From Actinomycetota bacterium (GTDB taxonomy: Bacteria; Actinomycetota; Actinomycetes; Mycobacteriales; Micromonosporaceae): a stretch of 13,077 nucleotides of DNA. How positions within the stretch are numbered: position 1 is the stretch's first letter; each line of letters opens with the position of its first letter. The notes beneath the pieces were generated by a model. The model was not told the DNA's origin and did no database searches. It saw only the letters and a list, made by a program, of their open reading frames with translations. The DNA is taken from contig VAXX01000097.1 of the NCBI GenBank assembly GCA_005885115.1, positions 1 to 13,077 of the forward strand. Reading direction: 5' to 3'. Positions 7,918 to 13,077 of this stretch are shown piece by piece. The position numbers and the translations under genes were made by a program.

Positions 7918-8733
7918 GTGGCCCCCGACGCGTACGAGCCCGGTCGTGCGGGCGTGCCCGAGGAGCGTACGGTCCGGCAGCCGGTCGGAGCCGGCCTGCA
8001 CCCGACCAGCGAGCTGCCCGAGGTGGACACCGGCACCGGCTGGCCCGAGGACCGGGCGCCCGCCCGGTCCGACGAGGCTCCCCGGGGCCGGTCACGTGCC
8101 GCCGGCTGCCTGTTCTGGCTGGCCGGCCTGGTCGCGCTGCTCGTGGTGCTCGGCCTGGGCCTGAAGGTGACCGGTCTGCTGCCGCACTTCAGCAACCCGT
8201 TCGCACAGCACAAGACCGACCGCAGCCAGCCGACGCTGTTGCTGTCCATCCAGGACCTGGCCCGGTTCGAGGCGGCCAGCGGCAACTTCCAGGAGGTCAT
8301 CGACGTCCAGAAGGACCGGTCGTACATCCCGGACATCATCTTCAACGACCGGACCCTGTTCGTCTGCGTGGGCTCGGTCGACGCGTACGTCGACTTCAGC
8401 GACATCGGCCAGGGTGACATCCAGGACTCCGCCGATCACAAGACGGCGACGATCTCGCTGCCCGCGCCGCAGTTGGAGAAGCCCAACATCGACCACGAAA
8501 AGAGCTACGTCTTCGCCACCCAGCAGGGCCTGGTCAACAAGATCGGCGACATCTTCGGCGGCAACCCGAACAAGGAGCGCGAGCTGTACCAGCTCGGTGA
8601 GCAGCGGATCGCGCAGTCGGCGCGGGACAGCGGCCTGGCCGACCGGGCGGCGACCAACACCAGGCAGATGCTCACCCAGTTGCTGCGCTCGCTGGGATAC
8701 ACCACGATCACGATCAAGTTCGCCGCGAGCTGA
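7918..8733 (+). CDS. DUF4230 membrane-anchored protein
   Basis: The 271-residue protein has a polar, proline-rich cytoplasmic N-terminus (1-60), one hydrophobic helix (about 62-86, 'GCLFWLAGLVALLVVLGLGL'), and a C-terminal region opening 'LLLSIQDLARFEAASGNFQ' (107-125), typical of DUF4230. The topology suggests an N-in, C-out single-pass protein with the DUF4230 domain outside the membrane; there is no lipobox. Function of the family is unknown. GTG 7918 is preferred because AAAGGA lies 11 nt upstream; GTG 7909 would place that site only 2 nt away. The 74-nt gap from the dehydrogenase and a short CGACT/AGTCG inverted repeat at its stop leave open whether this gene belongs to the same transcript. 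Codon use is typical of the window. Confidence 0.82.
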   Translation: MAPDAYEPGRAGVPEERTVRQPVGAGLHPTSELPEVDTGTGWPEDRAPARSDEAPRGRSRAAGCLFWLAGLVALLVVLGLGLKVTGLLPHFSNPFAQHKTDRSQPTLLLSIQDLARFEAASGNFQEVIDVQKDRSYIPDIIFNDRTLFVCVGSVDAYVDFSDIGQGDIQDSADHKTATISLPAPQLEKPNIDHEKSYVFATQQGLVNKIGDIFGGNPNKERELYQLGEQRIAQSARDSGLADRAATNTRQMLTQLLRSLGYTTITIKFAAS

Positions 8734-8979
8734 GCGCGGGCGCGCCGAGAACGGGCAAATGCGGGCCTAATTGACGTGCAGCGATGGCTGTACGTGTCGT
8801 GATCGATACGTGTTGTCGCGGCATGGCGGTCTTGTGGCAAACATGATTGAGTGCTGGGTGAGCCACAGCACCAAGTTGGCACGTTTACCCGATGGGAAAG
8901 CCCCGCCGGTTTCGCAACAGTACTGAACTCAGGGCAGGCCATCGTTGGCCTGCCAATTCGCAACCTGGGAGGTGGCGGG
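8734..8979 (+). promoter_or_regulatory. Structured leader/promoter region of the ABC ATPase gene
   Basis: The 246 nt before the ATPase start contain three inverted repeats in series: an imperfect ACGTGTC-6 nt-GATACGT (8792-8811), GTGCTG-9 nt-CAGCAC (8851-8871) and a perfect GGCAGGCC-6 nt-GGCCTGCC (8933-8954). The last lies 12 nt before the GGGAGG ribosome site. The stretch is less GC-rich than its surroundings (TTGACG at 8771, AAACATGATTG near 8840). No canonical -35/-10 pair with correct spacing is clear. An open frame runs through part of it (from 8851) but without conserved content, so it is treated as non-coding. Confidence 0.5.
8933..8954 (+). promoter_or_regulatory. Perfect 8-bp inverted repeat just upstream of the ATPase ribosome site
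   Basis: GGCAGGCC (8933-8940), a 6-nt loop and GGCCTGCC (8947-8954) form a perfect stem. The ribosome site GGGAGG (8967-8972) follows by 12 nt and no U-tract is present. Its placement suits a repressor operator, or an RNA hairpin affecting initiation, more than an intrinsic terminator. Sugar transporter ATPase genes are often repressor-controlled, but no such repressor is in the window. Confidence 0.45.
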
Positions 8980-10323
8980 GTGGCGACCGTCGCACTCAAA
9001 GACGTCACGAAGGTCTTCGGCGACGGCACCGTCGCGGTGGACAACGTCAGTCTCGATGTCGGCGACGGCGAGTTCATGGTGCTGCTCGGCCCTTCGGGCT
9101 GCGGCAAGTCGACCGTACTGCGGATGGTGGCCGGGCTGGAGGACCCGACGAACGGGGCGATCCTGCTCGACGGTGAACTGGCCAACGAGCTGGCGCCCCG
9201 GGACCGGCGGATCGCCATGGTCTTCCAGGACTTCGCGCTGTACCCGCACATGAACGTCGGCGACAACATCGGCTTCCCGCTGCGGCTGTCCGGGGTGGAG
9301 CCGGACGCGCGTAGCGAACGGGTCGCCGACGTCGCGAGCGCCCTGGGCATCGGTGACGTCCTGGCACGCCGGCCGGGGCAGCTCTCCGGTGGCCAGCGCC
9401 AGCGGGTGGCCATGGGCCGGGCGATCGTCCGCCGCCCGGGCCTGTTCCTGATGGACGAGCCTCTGTCCAACCTGGACAGTGGGCTGCGCGCCGAGCTGCG
9501 CGCGGAGATCTCCGGGCTGACCCGGGAGCTGGGCGTCACCACCCTGTACGTCACGCACGACCAGGCCGAGGCGCTGACCATGGCGGACCGGGTCGCGATC
9601 ATGCGCAAGGGCGTGTTGCAGGACGTCGGTACGCCGACCCAGGTGTACGGCCGCCCGGCGACCCTGTACGTCGCCGCCTTCCTCGGCGCGCCCCGGATGA
9701 ACCTGCTGGAGGCCCAGGTGTACGTGCACCTGGACCGGCACATCGCCCTGCACATGGGCGAGCAGACCCTGTACCTGCCGTGGAACGACATCCGGGCCCG
9801 CGCCGTGGCGCACTACCACGGCGAGCGGATCGTGGTCGGGATGCGGGCCGAGGCGCTGACCCCGGTACCGCTGGACACCGAGGGCGACGTGCTGCGCGGG
9901 CGGATCCGCTACCTCGAACACCACGGCCACGAGTCGCTGGCGTACCTGGACATCGGCGCGTACGCCGTCACCGTCGACGACATCGGCGGCGCCCCGCCGG
10001 AGATGGCCGAGGCACGGGGGATCCGCCGGCTGGCCAACCTGGTCCGCCGGGCCGCCAACCGGGACGCCGACGGTGAACTGGTCGGCGCCGGGCTCTCCGC
10101 CCGGGTCAACGGGTTCAACGGCAAGCCGGCCCCGGGCGGGCGCAACAGCCAGGGCATCTTCTCCGAGGCCGGCCGGCACCACCGGCGCCCGGCCGAACTC
10201 GCGGTCCGGTTGGCGCCGTACCCGGCCATCAACAACGGGCACCCGCTGGCCGTGGCGGTACGCATGGAAGCCCTGCACTTCTTCGACGACCGGGGCCAGC
10301 GCATCGACGTCGGTTGGCGGTAG
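8980..10323 (+). CDS. ABC transporter ATP-binding subunit, MalK/UgpC/MsiK family
   Basis: This cytoplasmic ATPase should energise a carbohydrate-type (CUT1) importer. In the 447 residues the nucleotide-binding domain is complete: Walker A 'GPSGCGKST' (37-45), Q-loop 'VFQDFALYPHM' (81-91), signature 'LSGGQRQRVAMGRA' (135-148), Walker B 'LFLMDEP' (155-161), D-loop 'SNLD' (163-166) and H-loop 'VTHDQAEALT' (191-200). The C-terminal OB/TOBE domain starts near 240. It carries about 70 extra residues (roughly 336-405, rich in G, R, N and H) before the conserved 'VRMEALHFFDDRG' end. Usual relatives are about 350-390 residues. The start GTG 8980 has GGGAGG 7 nt upstream; the open frame's earlier codons look like leader. 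No permease or binding-protein gene adjoins, as expected for a shared MsiK-like ATPase serving several importers. Confidence 0.92.
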   Translation: MATVALKDVTKVFGDGTVAVDNVSLDVGDGEFMVLLGPSGCGKSTVLRMVAGLEDPTNGAILLDGELANELAPRDRRIAMVFQDFALYPHMNVGDNIGFPLRLSGVEPDARSERVADVASALGIGDVLARRPGQLSGGQRQRVAMGRAIVRRPGLFLMDEPLSNLDSGLRAELRAEISGLTRELGVTTLYVTHDQAEALTMADRVAIMRKGVLQDVGTPTQVYGRPATLYVAAFLGAPRMNLLEAQVYVHLDRHIALHMGEQTLYLPWNDIRARAVAHYHGERIVVGMRAEALTPVPLDTEGDVLRGRIRYLEHHGHESLAYLDIGAYAVTVDDIGGAPPEMAEARGIRRLANLVRRAANRDADGELVGAGLSARVNGFNGKPAPGGRNSQGIFSEAGRHHRRPAELAVRLAPYPAINNGHPLAVAVRMEALHFFDDRGQRIDVGWR

Positions 10324-10362
10324 TTGGCGCGCCGCCTGGCGGAATAGGCATCCATGCATGAA

Positions 10363-10392
10363 CATGTCCACCTATGCGTGTGCGTGGATATG
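10363..10392 (+). promoter_or_regulatory. 9-bp inverted repeat spanning the VOC gene start
   Basis: CATGTCCAC (10363-10371) and GTGGATATG (10384-10392) can form a 9-bp RNA stem with one G-U pair and a 12-nt loop. The proposed start ATG 10374 lies in the loop. No Shine-Dalgarno precedes that ATG, so the structure could present or hide the start, or act as a DNA operator. The spacer upstream (10324-10362) also holds the palindrome CATGCATG. Confidence 0.4.
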
Positions 10393-11126
10393 CCCAGGGA
10401 ATGCCGTGCTGGGCCGAATTGGTCACCAGCGACCCGAGCGCGGTCGCGGAGTTCTACCGCGACCTGCTCGGCTGGCGATACGACCCGGCTGACCAGGTGT
10501 TCCGGCTGCGCGGCGCGGCCGTCGCCGGGCTGGTCCCCAGCCGGGGGCAGCCGGCCGGCTGGGTCACGTACATCGCGTGTGACGATCTCGCGGAGTTGAC
10601 CGGCCTGGTGGCCGACAGCGGTGGCGAGGTGCTGCGGCCACCCGAGGACCTGCCCGGACGGGGCCGGTACGCGCTGCTCGCCGACGCCTCGGGCGCGGTG
10701 TTCGGGGCGTGGCAGTCCGGCCGGTTCGGCGGGTCGCAACTGGGCAGCGAGCCCGGCACGGTGTGCTTCAGCGAGCTGGCCACCCCGGACGTGGCCGCCG
10801 GTACCACCTTCTACGGGAAGGTGTTCGGCTGGACGGCGCAGATCGGGGAGCTGGCGCCGGGACATCCGTACCATGACTGGCTGATCGGCGACCGGGTGCT
10901 CGGCGGGATGTACGAGCTGCCCGCCGGGGTATCCGCCCATTGGCGGACCACGGTCGAGGTGGCCGACCTGGAGCGGGTACTGCGGCGCTGCCGTGACCGG
11001 TACGGCCAGGTGGAGGTTGACCCGATCGAGGTCACGGTCGGCCGGTACGCCAGGATCCGCGACCCGTACGGTGCCGGGCTCGGGGTCATCGAGCTGATCC
11101 CGGAGCTGCGCGCCCTGACCAGTTGA
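10374..11126 (+). CDS. Two-domain VOC (glyoxalase/bleomycin-resistance fold) protein, CFP30B-like
   Basis: The 250-residue protein contains two tandem VOC domains. The first (about 8-122) opens 'PCWAELVTSD', then 'FYRDLLGW', and closes 'YALLADASGAVFGAWQ'; the second (about 128-245) opens 'VCFSELATPD', then 'FYGKVFGW', and closes 'RYARIRDPYGAGLGVIEL'. Two fused domains of this type can form one metal-binding site, but the ligands are not certain here. Best resemblance is to secreted/cytosolic M. tuberculosis CFP30B (Rv0577)-type proteins, whose enzymatic role is unsettled. ATG 10374 is kept as start because the preceding 'RGYAQGMPCW' aligns with the 'YRQGTPNW' opening remembered for that family; ATG 10401 would remove it. 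No ribosome site is seen at either, so leaderless or structured initiation is likely. It lies 50 nt after the ATPase gene. Confidence 0.83.
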   Translation: MRVRGYAQGMPCWAELVTSDPSAVAEFYRDLLGWRYDPADQVFRLRGAAVAGLVPSRGQPAGWVTYIACDDLAELTGLVADSGGEVLRPPEDLPGRGRYALLADASGAVFGAWQSGRFGGSQLGSEPGTVCFSELATPDVAAGTTFYGKVFGWTAQIGELAPGHPYHDWLIGDRVLGGMYELPAGVSAHWRTTVEVADLERVLRRCRDRYGQVEVDPIEVTVGRYARIRDPYGAGLGVIELIPELRALTS

Positions 11127-11135
11127 GCCGGACGG

Positions 11136-11152
11136 GAGCAAGCTGGTTGCTC
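11136..11152 (+). terminator. Short hairpin after the VOC gene, possible terminator
   Basis: GAGCAA-5 nt-TTGCTC forms a perfect 6-bp stem beginning 9 nt after the VOC stop codon. It is followed by TGGATCTCC rather than a U-tract, and a TGGATC/GATCCA pair (11153-11158 and 11189-11194) lies just downstream. Position suits a terminator, but the stem is short. Confidence 0.3.
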
Positions 11153-11200
11153 TGGATCTCCATCACTTAGCCGGTAAACCGACGCGCCGATCCAGCCACA

Positions 11201-12406
11201 GTGATCAGCGTGCTCCGTCAGTACAACTACCGCCTCTGGGCCACGGCCGACCTCATCTCGGTCACCGGTACCTGGATGCAGGTTCTCGGCGTCAACTGGT
11301 ACCTCCTGCAGGCCACCGGCTCCCCGGCCCGGATGGGCCTGGGCATCGTGCTCCAGGCGCTGCCGGCACTGCTGATCGGCCCGTACGCGGGCGCGCTGGC
11401 CGACCGGATCCGGCCCCGGCCGCTGCTGATCGCCACCCAGGTGGCGCACGCCGGGCTGGCGGCCGCGCTGGCCGGCCTGGCCACCAGTGGCGGCCACCAG
11501 ATCTGGCCGGTGTACGTGATCTCCACGCTCTCCGGCGTCGTATCCGCGATCGACGGACCGGCCCTGGGCCGGTTCGGCACAATGGTCGTCGGGCCGGCCC
11601 GGCTCGGTAACGCGCTGGCGTTCGGCTCCTTGATCAACTCGACCGGCCGGGTGGCCGGGATGAGCCTGGGCGGCGTCCTGGTGGCGGTCGGCGGTACCGC
11701 TCCGCTGTTCGCCGGCAACGCCGTGAGCTTCCTCGCGGTGGTCGCCGCGCTTCTGCTGATGCGCCCTTCCCAGTGGTACGCGCTGGCCCGCCCCGACTCG
11801 GTGTCCGAGGGGGCCGTCCGGGCCGGCTTCGCGTACGTGCTCCGCCAGCCCGGCGCCCTGATCGTCCTGGCCCTGGCCCTGGTGCTGGGCAGCCTCGGGC
11901 GCAACTACCAGGTGACCATGGCGGCGATGAGTACCGGTCCGCTGCACGGCGGGGCGGGCGGGTACGGGCTGCTCTCGGCGGTCTTCGCCGGGGGTACCGT
12001 GGTCGGCGCGCTGCTCGCCGCGCACCGGGGCCGGTTCACCCACCGGCTGCTGATCGGCGCCGGACTGCTGGCCAGCGGGCTGCAACTGCTCGCCGGGCTG
12101 GCGCCGAACCTGACGATCTTCGCCGGGCTGCTGGTGCCGATCGCGTCGGCGGCGGTGGTCATCGATACGACGGTGTCGGCGCGGGTACAGCTGGACACCA
12201 GGGAGGACATGCGGGGCCGGGTACTGTCCGCGATGTCCATCGTGAGCGCGGTGTCCGGAATGGCCGGGGCGCCGTTGCTGGGCTGGCTGTCCGAGACGCT
12301 CGGGCCGCGTACCACCCTGGTCTTCGCCGGTACCGTCGGCCTGCTCGCCTGCGCGGTCGCCGCCCGCGCGCTCACCGCCCGGCGTCCGCGGCTCGTGCCC
12401 GCCTGA
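11201..12406 (+). CDS. MFS transporter, EntS/MFS_3 type exporter
   Basis: The 401-residue membrane protein has about twelve hydrophobic segments. It opens 'LRQYNYRLWATADLISVTGTWMQ' (5-27), has a motif-A-like 'GPYAGALADRIRPRPLL' (60-76) after TM2, and 'GNALAFGSLINSTGRVAGMSLGG' (about 141-163) in TM5, all usual for the MFS_3/EntS branch; 'TREDMRGRVLSAMSI' is the matching loop of the second half. EntS itself exports the siderophore enterobactin in E. coli, but relatives export many drugs and metabolites, and no siderophore genes are present. The start GTG 11201 has no ribosome site; GTG 11210 is an alternative. Its last 35 nt overlap the 3' end of a convergent minus-strand gene. It is only distantly like the MFS gene at 3572. 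Confidence 0.87.
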   Translation: MISVLRQYNYRLWATADLISVTGTWMQVLGVNWYLLQATGSPARMGLGIVLQALPALLIGPYAGALADRIRPRPLLIATQVAHAGLAAALAGLATSGGHQIWPVYVISTLSGVVSAIDGPALGRFGTMVVGPARLGNALAFGSLINSTGRVAGMSLGGVLVAVGGTAPLFAGNAVSFLAVVAALLLMRPSQWYALARPDSVSEGAVRAGFAYVLRQPGALIVLALALVLGSLGRNYQVTMAAMSTGPLHGGAGGYGLLSAVFAGGTVVGALLAAHRGRFTHRLLIGAGLLASGLQLLAGLAPNLTIFAGLLVPIASAAVVIDTTVSARVQLDTREDMRGRVLSAMSIVSAVSGMAGAPLLGWLSETLGPRTTLVFAGTVGLLACAVAARALTARRPRLVPA

Positions 12407-12545
12407 TCAGCTGCTGTACCGCCGTGAGCGCCTCGGTCGTCAGCCCGTACCTGAGGACCGCGACGCCGGCCAGGGTCCAGACGTCGGAAAATTGGGCGAC
12501 CAACTCCCGATCGTGGGCTGCGGGACGATCCGGCCGGGCGGTCAT
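12372..12545 (-). CDS. Small 57-residue protein of unknown function
   Basis: The ATG (12543-12545) overlaps the stop codon of the upstream minus-strand gene by 4 nt (ATGA), the sign of translational coupling, and third codon positions are strongly G/C. The protein is polar at the start ('MTARPDRPAAHDRELVAQF') and continues with an amphipathic, probably helical stretch ('LAGVAVLRYGLTTEALTAVQQLIRRAR'). No motif is recognised. A longer version starting at 12584 would run into the upstream gene and has no ribosome site. It overlaps the convergent MFS gene end by 35 nt, so some interference between the two transcripts is likely. Confidence 0.5.
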   Translation of the reverse strand: MTARPDRPAAHDRELVAQFSDVWTLAGVAVLRYGLTTEALTAVQQLIRRARAADAGR

Positions 12546-12697
12546 CGCGGCACCACCCGGGCGGTACCCCGAGCCGTGCTGCACTCCCGGCAGATCAGGC
12601 CCTTACCACAGCGCGGACACCAGCGCGCCGGCCCGCGCAAGGCCCAGCCGATCGCCAGCCCCATGAGCAGAGCAATTCCGACGATCACGGCACCCAT
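12542..12697 (-). CDS. 51-residue membrane protein with C-terminal zinc ribbon
   Basis: The start ATG (12695-12697) follows a perfect GGAGG (12706-12710) by 8 nt. One hydrophobic helix covers nearly the whole N-terminus (residues 2-20, 'GAVIVGIALLMGLAIGWAL'), followed by 'RWCPRCGKGLICREC' (25-39). The four cysteines C27, C30, C36 and C39 form a CxxC-5-CxxC zinc ribbon, presumably cytoplasmic because the flanking residues are positively charged. The tail 'TARGTARVVPR' is basic. I do not recognise a named family. It is coupled by a 4-nt overlap to the 57-aa gene and is divergent from an XRE regulator 244 nt away, so control by that regulator is possible. The longer open frame upstream of this start is not conserved-looking and includes the intergenic region. 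Confidence 0.62.
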   Translation of the reverse strand: MGAVIVGIALLMGLAIGWALRGPARWCPRCGKGLICRECSTARGTARVVPR

Positions 12698-12941
12698 GCC
12701 GATCACCTCCGCCTCGTGAGGCACGCCAGCGAGCCTCCGCCCCCTGGGGTGACCCCCGATCGCCGCACCTGACCCGGAGGGGTTTCGGTGGACGCGTTTC
12801 CCGGCGACCGGGGGCCGGGGCTCAGCCTCGCACAGTGCGTGGGCACCGTGCAATAGCATGGCGCTAGAGATCGCGTGATATCGCATGGTGCCGGGTATGA
12901 GATGGATGCGAGACTGGCAGCCGTGAGCAGGGAGGCAAGGT
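12698..12941. promoter_or_regulatory. Divergent intergenic region between zinc-ribbon gene and XRE regulator
   Basis: The 244 nt hold ribosome sites at both ends. They include several GC palindromes (GGGGTGACCCC near 12755, CCCGG-CGA-CCGGG at 12800-12812) and a near-exact tandem repeat ATCGCGTG/ATCGCATG (12870-12877 and 12880-12887) spaced by one helical turn. A TAGCAT hexamer (12854-12859) could be a -10 toward the regulator, but no -35 matches. The 12840-12910 part is richer in A/T than the rest, as promoters are. Confidence 0.45.
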
Positions 12942-13077
12942 ATGGCCACTGACGCCGCAGGATCGATCCGGCGCCGGCGACTGGGCATCGAGCTGCGGGA
13001 GCTCCGTACCCGAGCGGGCTTGACCTTGGACGAGGTGGCGGCGCGCTTCGACTGGTCGGTCAGCAAGGCGAGTCGAA
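12942..13077 (+). CDS. XRE-family helix-turn-helix regulator, N-terminal part (DUF5753/Scr1-type expected)
   Basis: The ATG at 12942 has GGAGG 6 nt upstream; 45 codons are visible before the window ends. After a short leader comes 'IRRRRLGIELRELRTRAGLTLDEVAARF' and 'DWSVSKASR', the Cro/CI-type helix-turn-helix with the recognition helix near 'SVSKASR'. This opening is typical of the large actinobacterial XRE group whose C-terminus is DUF5753 (Scr1-like), often paired with a DUF397 gene downstream; both lie beyond the edge, so that part is expectation. It probably binds its own upstream region, and the two small divergent genes may share that control. Confidence 0.85.
   Translation, partial: MATDAAGSIRRRRLGIELRELRTRAGLTLDEVAARFDWSVSKASR

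Noticed and set aside
6548..8095. Long minus-strand open frames opposite the dehydrogenase and DUF4230 genes (also 6490-7869)
   Set aside because: They are antisense to clear protein families, have no ribosome site or motif, and GC-rich DNA gives such frames by chance.
8851..8979. N-terminal extension of the ABC ATPase (43 residues from 8851)
   Set aside because: The ATPase fold begins at 'VALKDVTKVFG', the GGGAGG site fits the GTG at 8980, and the extension overlaps two inverted repeats.
8929..10371. 480-codon minus-strand open frame opposite the ABC ATPase
   Set aside because: It mirrors a complete ATPase with all motifs; the product resembles no family.
10811..12085. 424-codon minus-strand open frame opposite the VOC and MFS genes
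   Set aside because: Translation is rich in H, Q, R and G without hydrophobic pattern, and spans two unrelated genes, so it is a shadow.
11201..12406. Siderophore exporter EntS function for the second MFS protein
   Set aside because: Only the subfamily resembles EntS; no siderophore synthesis, uptake or iron-regulator site is visible.
12800..12812. CCCGG-CGA-CCGGG palindrome as a terminator
   Set aside because: A 5-bp stem in very GC-rich DNA is expected by chance, and no gene ends next to it on either strand.

Overview
This is a stretch of very GC-rich chromosome from an actinobacterium. A Micromonosporaceae-type host (Micromonospora/Actinoplanes relatives) is the best guess. The reasons are the strong G/C third-position bias, frequent GTG starts, the actinobacteria-specific cell-division protein SepH, the actinobacterial forms of SerC and citrate synthase 2, a DUF4230 protein, and an XRE regulator of the type usually followed by DUF5753. 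No rRNA, tRNA, CRISPR array, transposase or phage gene is visible. The window reads as core or near-core chromosome.

Region 1 (1-2641, minus strand): citA (citrate synthase 2), then a very strong GC hairpin, then serC (phosphoserine aminotransferase), then the 5' end of sepH, which runs off the left edge.

Region 2 (2642-2945): a 304-base divergent intergenic region that should carry the promoters for citA (leftward) and pdxH (rightward).

Region 3 (2946-8733, plus strand): a compact run of seven genes. They are pdxH, a DHA3/EntS-type MFS transporter, an aldose 1-epimerase-like protein, a nitroreductase-family flavoprotein, a 99-residue conserved protein of unknown function with a ParB-like 'DGLHR' stretch, a glutaryl-CoA-dehydrogenase-type acyl-CoA dehydrogenase, and a membrane-anchored DUF4230 protein. 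The first six are joined by overlaps or short gaps (4-nt overlaps at pdxH/MFS and at 99-aa protein/dehydrogenase, 14-nt overlap at epimerase/nitroreductase). They are probably one transcription unit with translational coupling.

Region 4 (8734-11126, plus): a leader with three inverted repeats, then an orphan MalK/UgpC/MsiK-type ABC ATPase with an unusually long insertion in its C-terminal regulatory domain, then a two-domain VOC (glyoxalase-fold) protein.

Region 5 (11201-13077): a second EntS-type MFS exporter on the plus strand, meeting a convergent minus-strand pair of tiny genes. The pair is a 51-aa membrane protein with a C-terminal zinc ribbon and a 57-aa protein whose start overlaps its stop by 4 nt. 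Divergent from that pair is the start of an XRE-family regulator, cut by the right edge.

The metabolic thread is cofactor and central carbon metabolism: PLP salvage by PdxH, a PLP enzyme (SerC), citrate synthase, sugar mutarotation and acyl-CoA oxidation. No complete new system can be demonstrated. The least explained elements are the coupled small-gene pair beside the XRE regulator, the 99-aa coupled protein, the structured leader of the ABC ATPase, and a window-wide excess of the palindrome GTAC.
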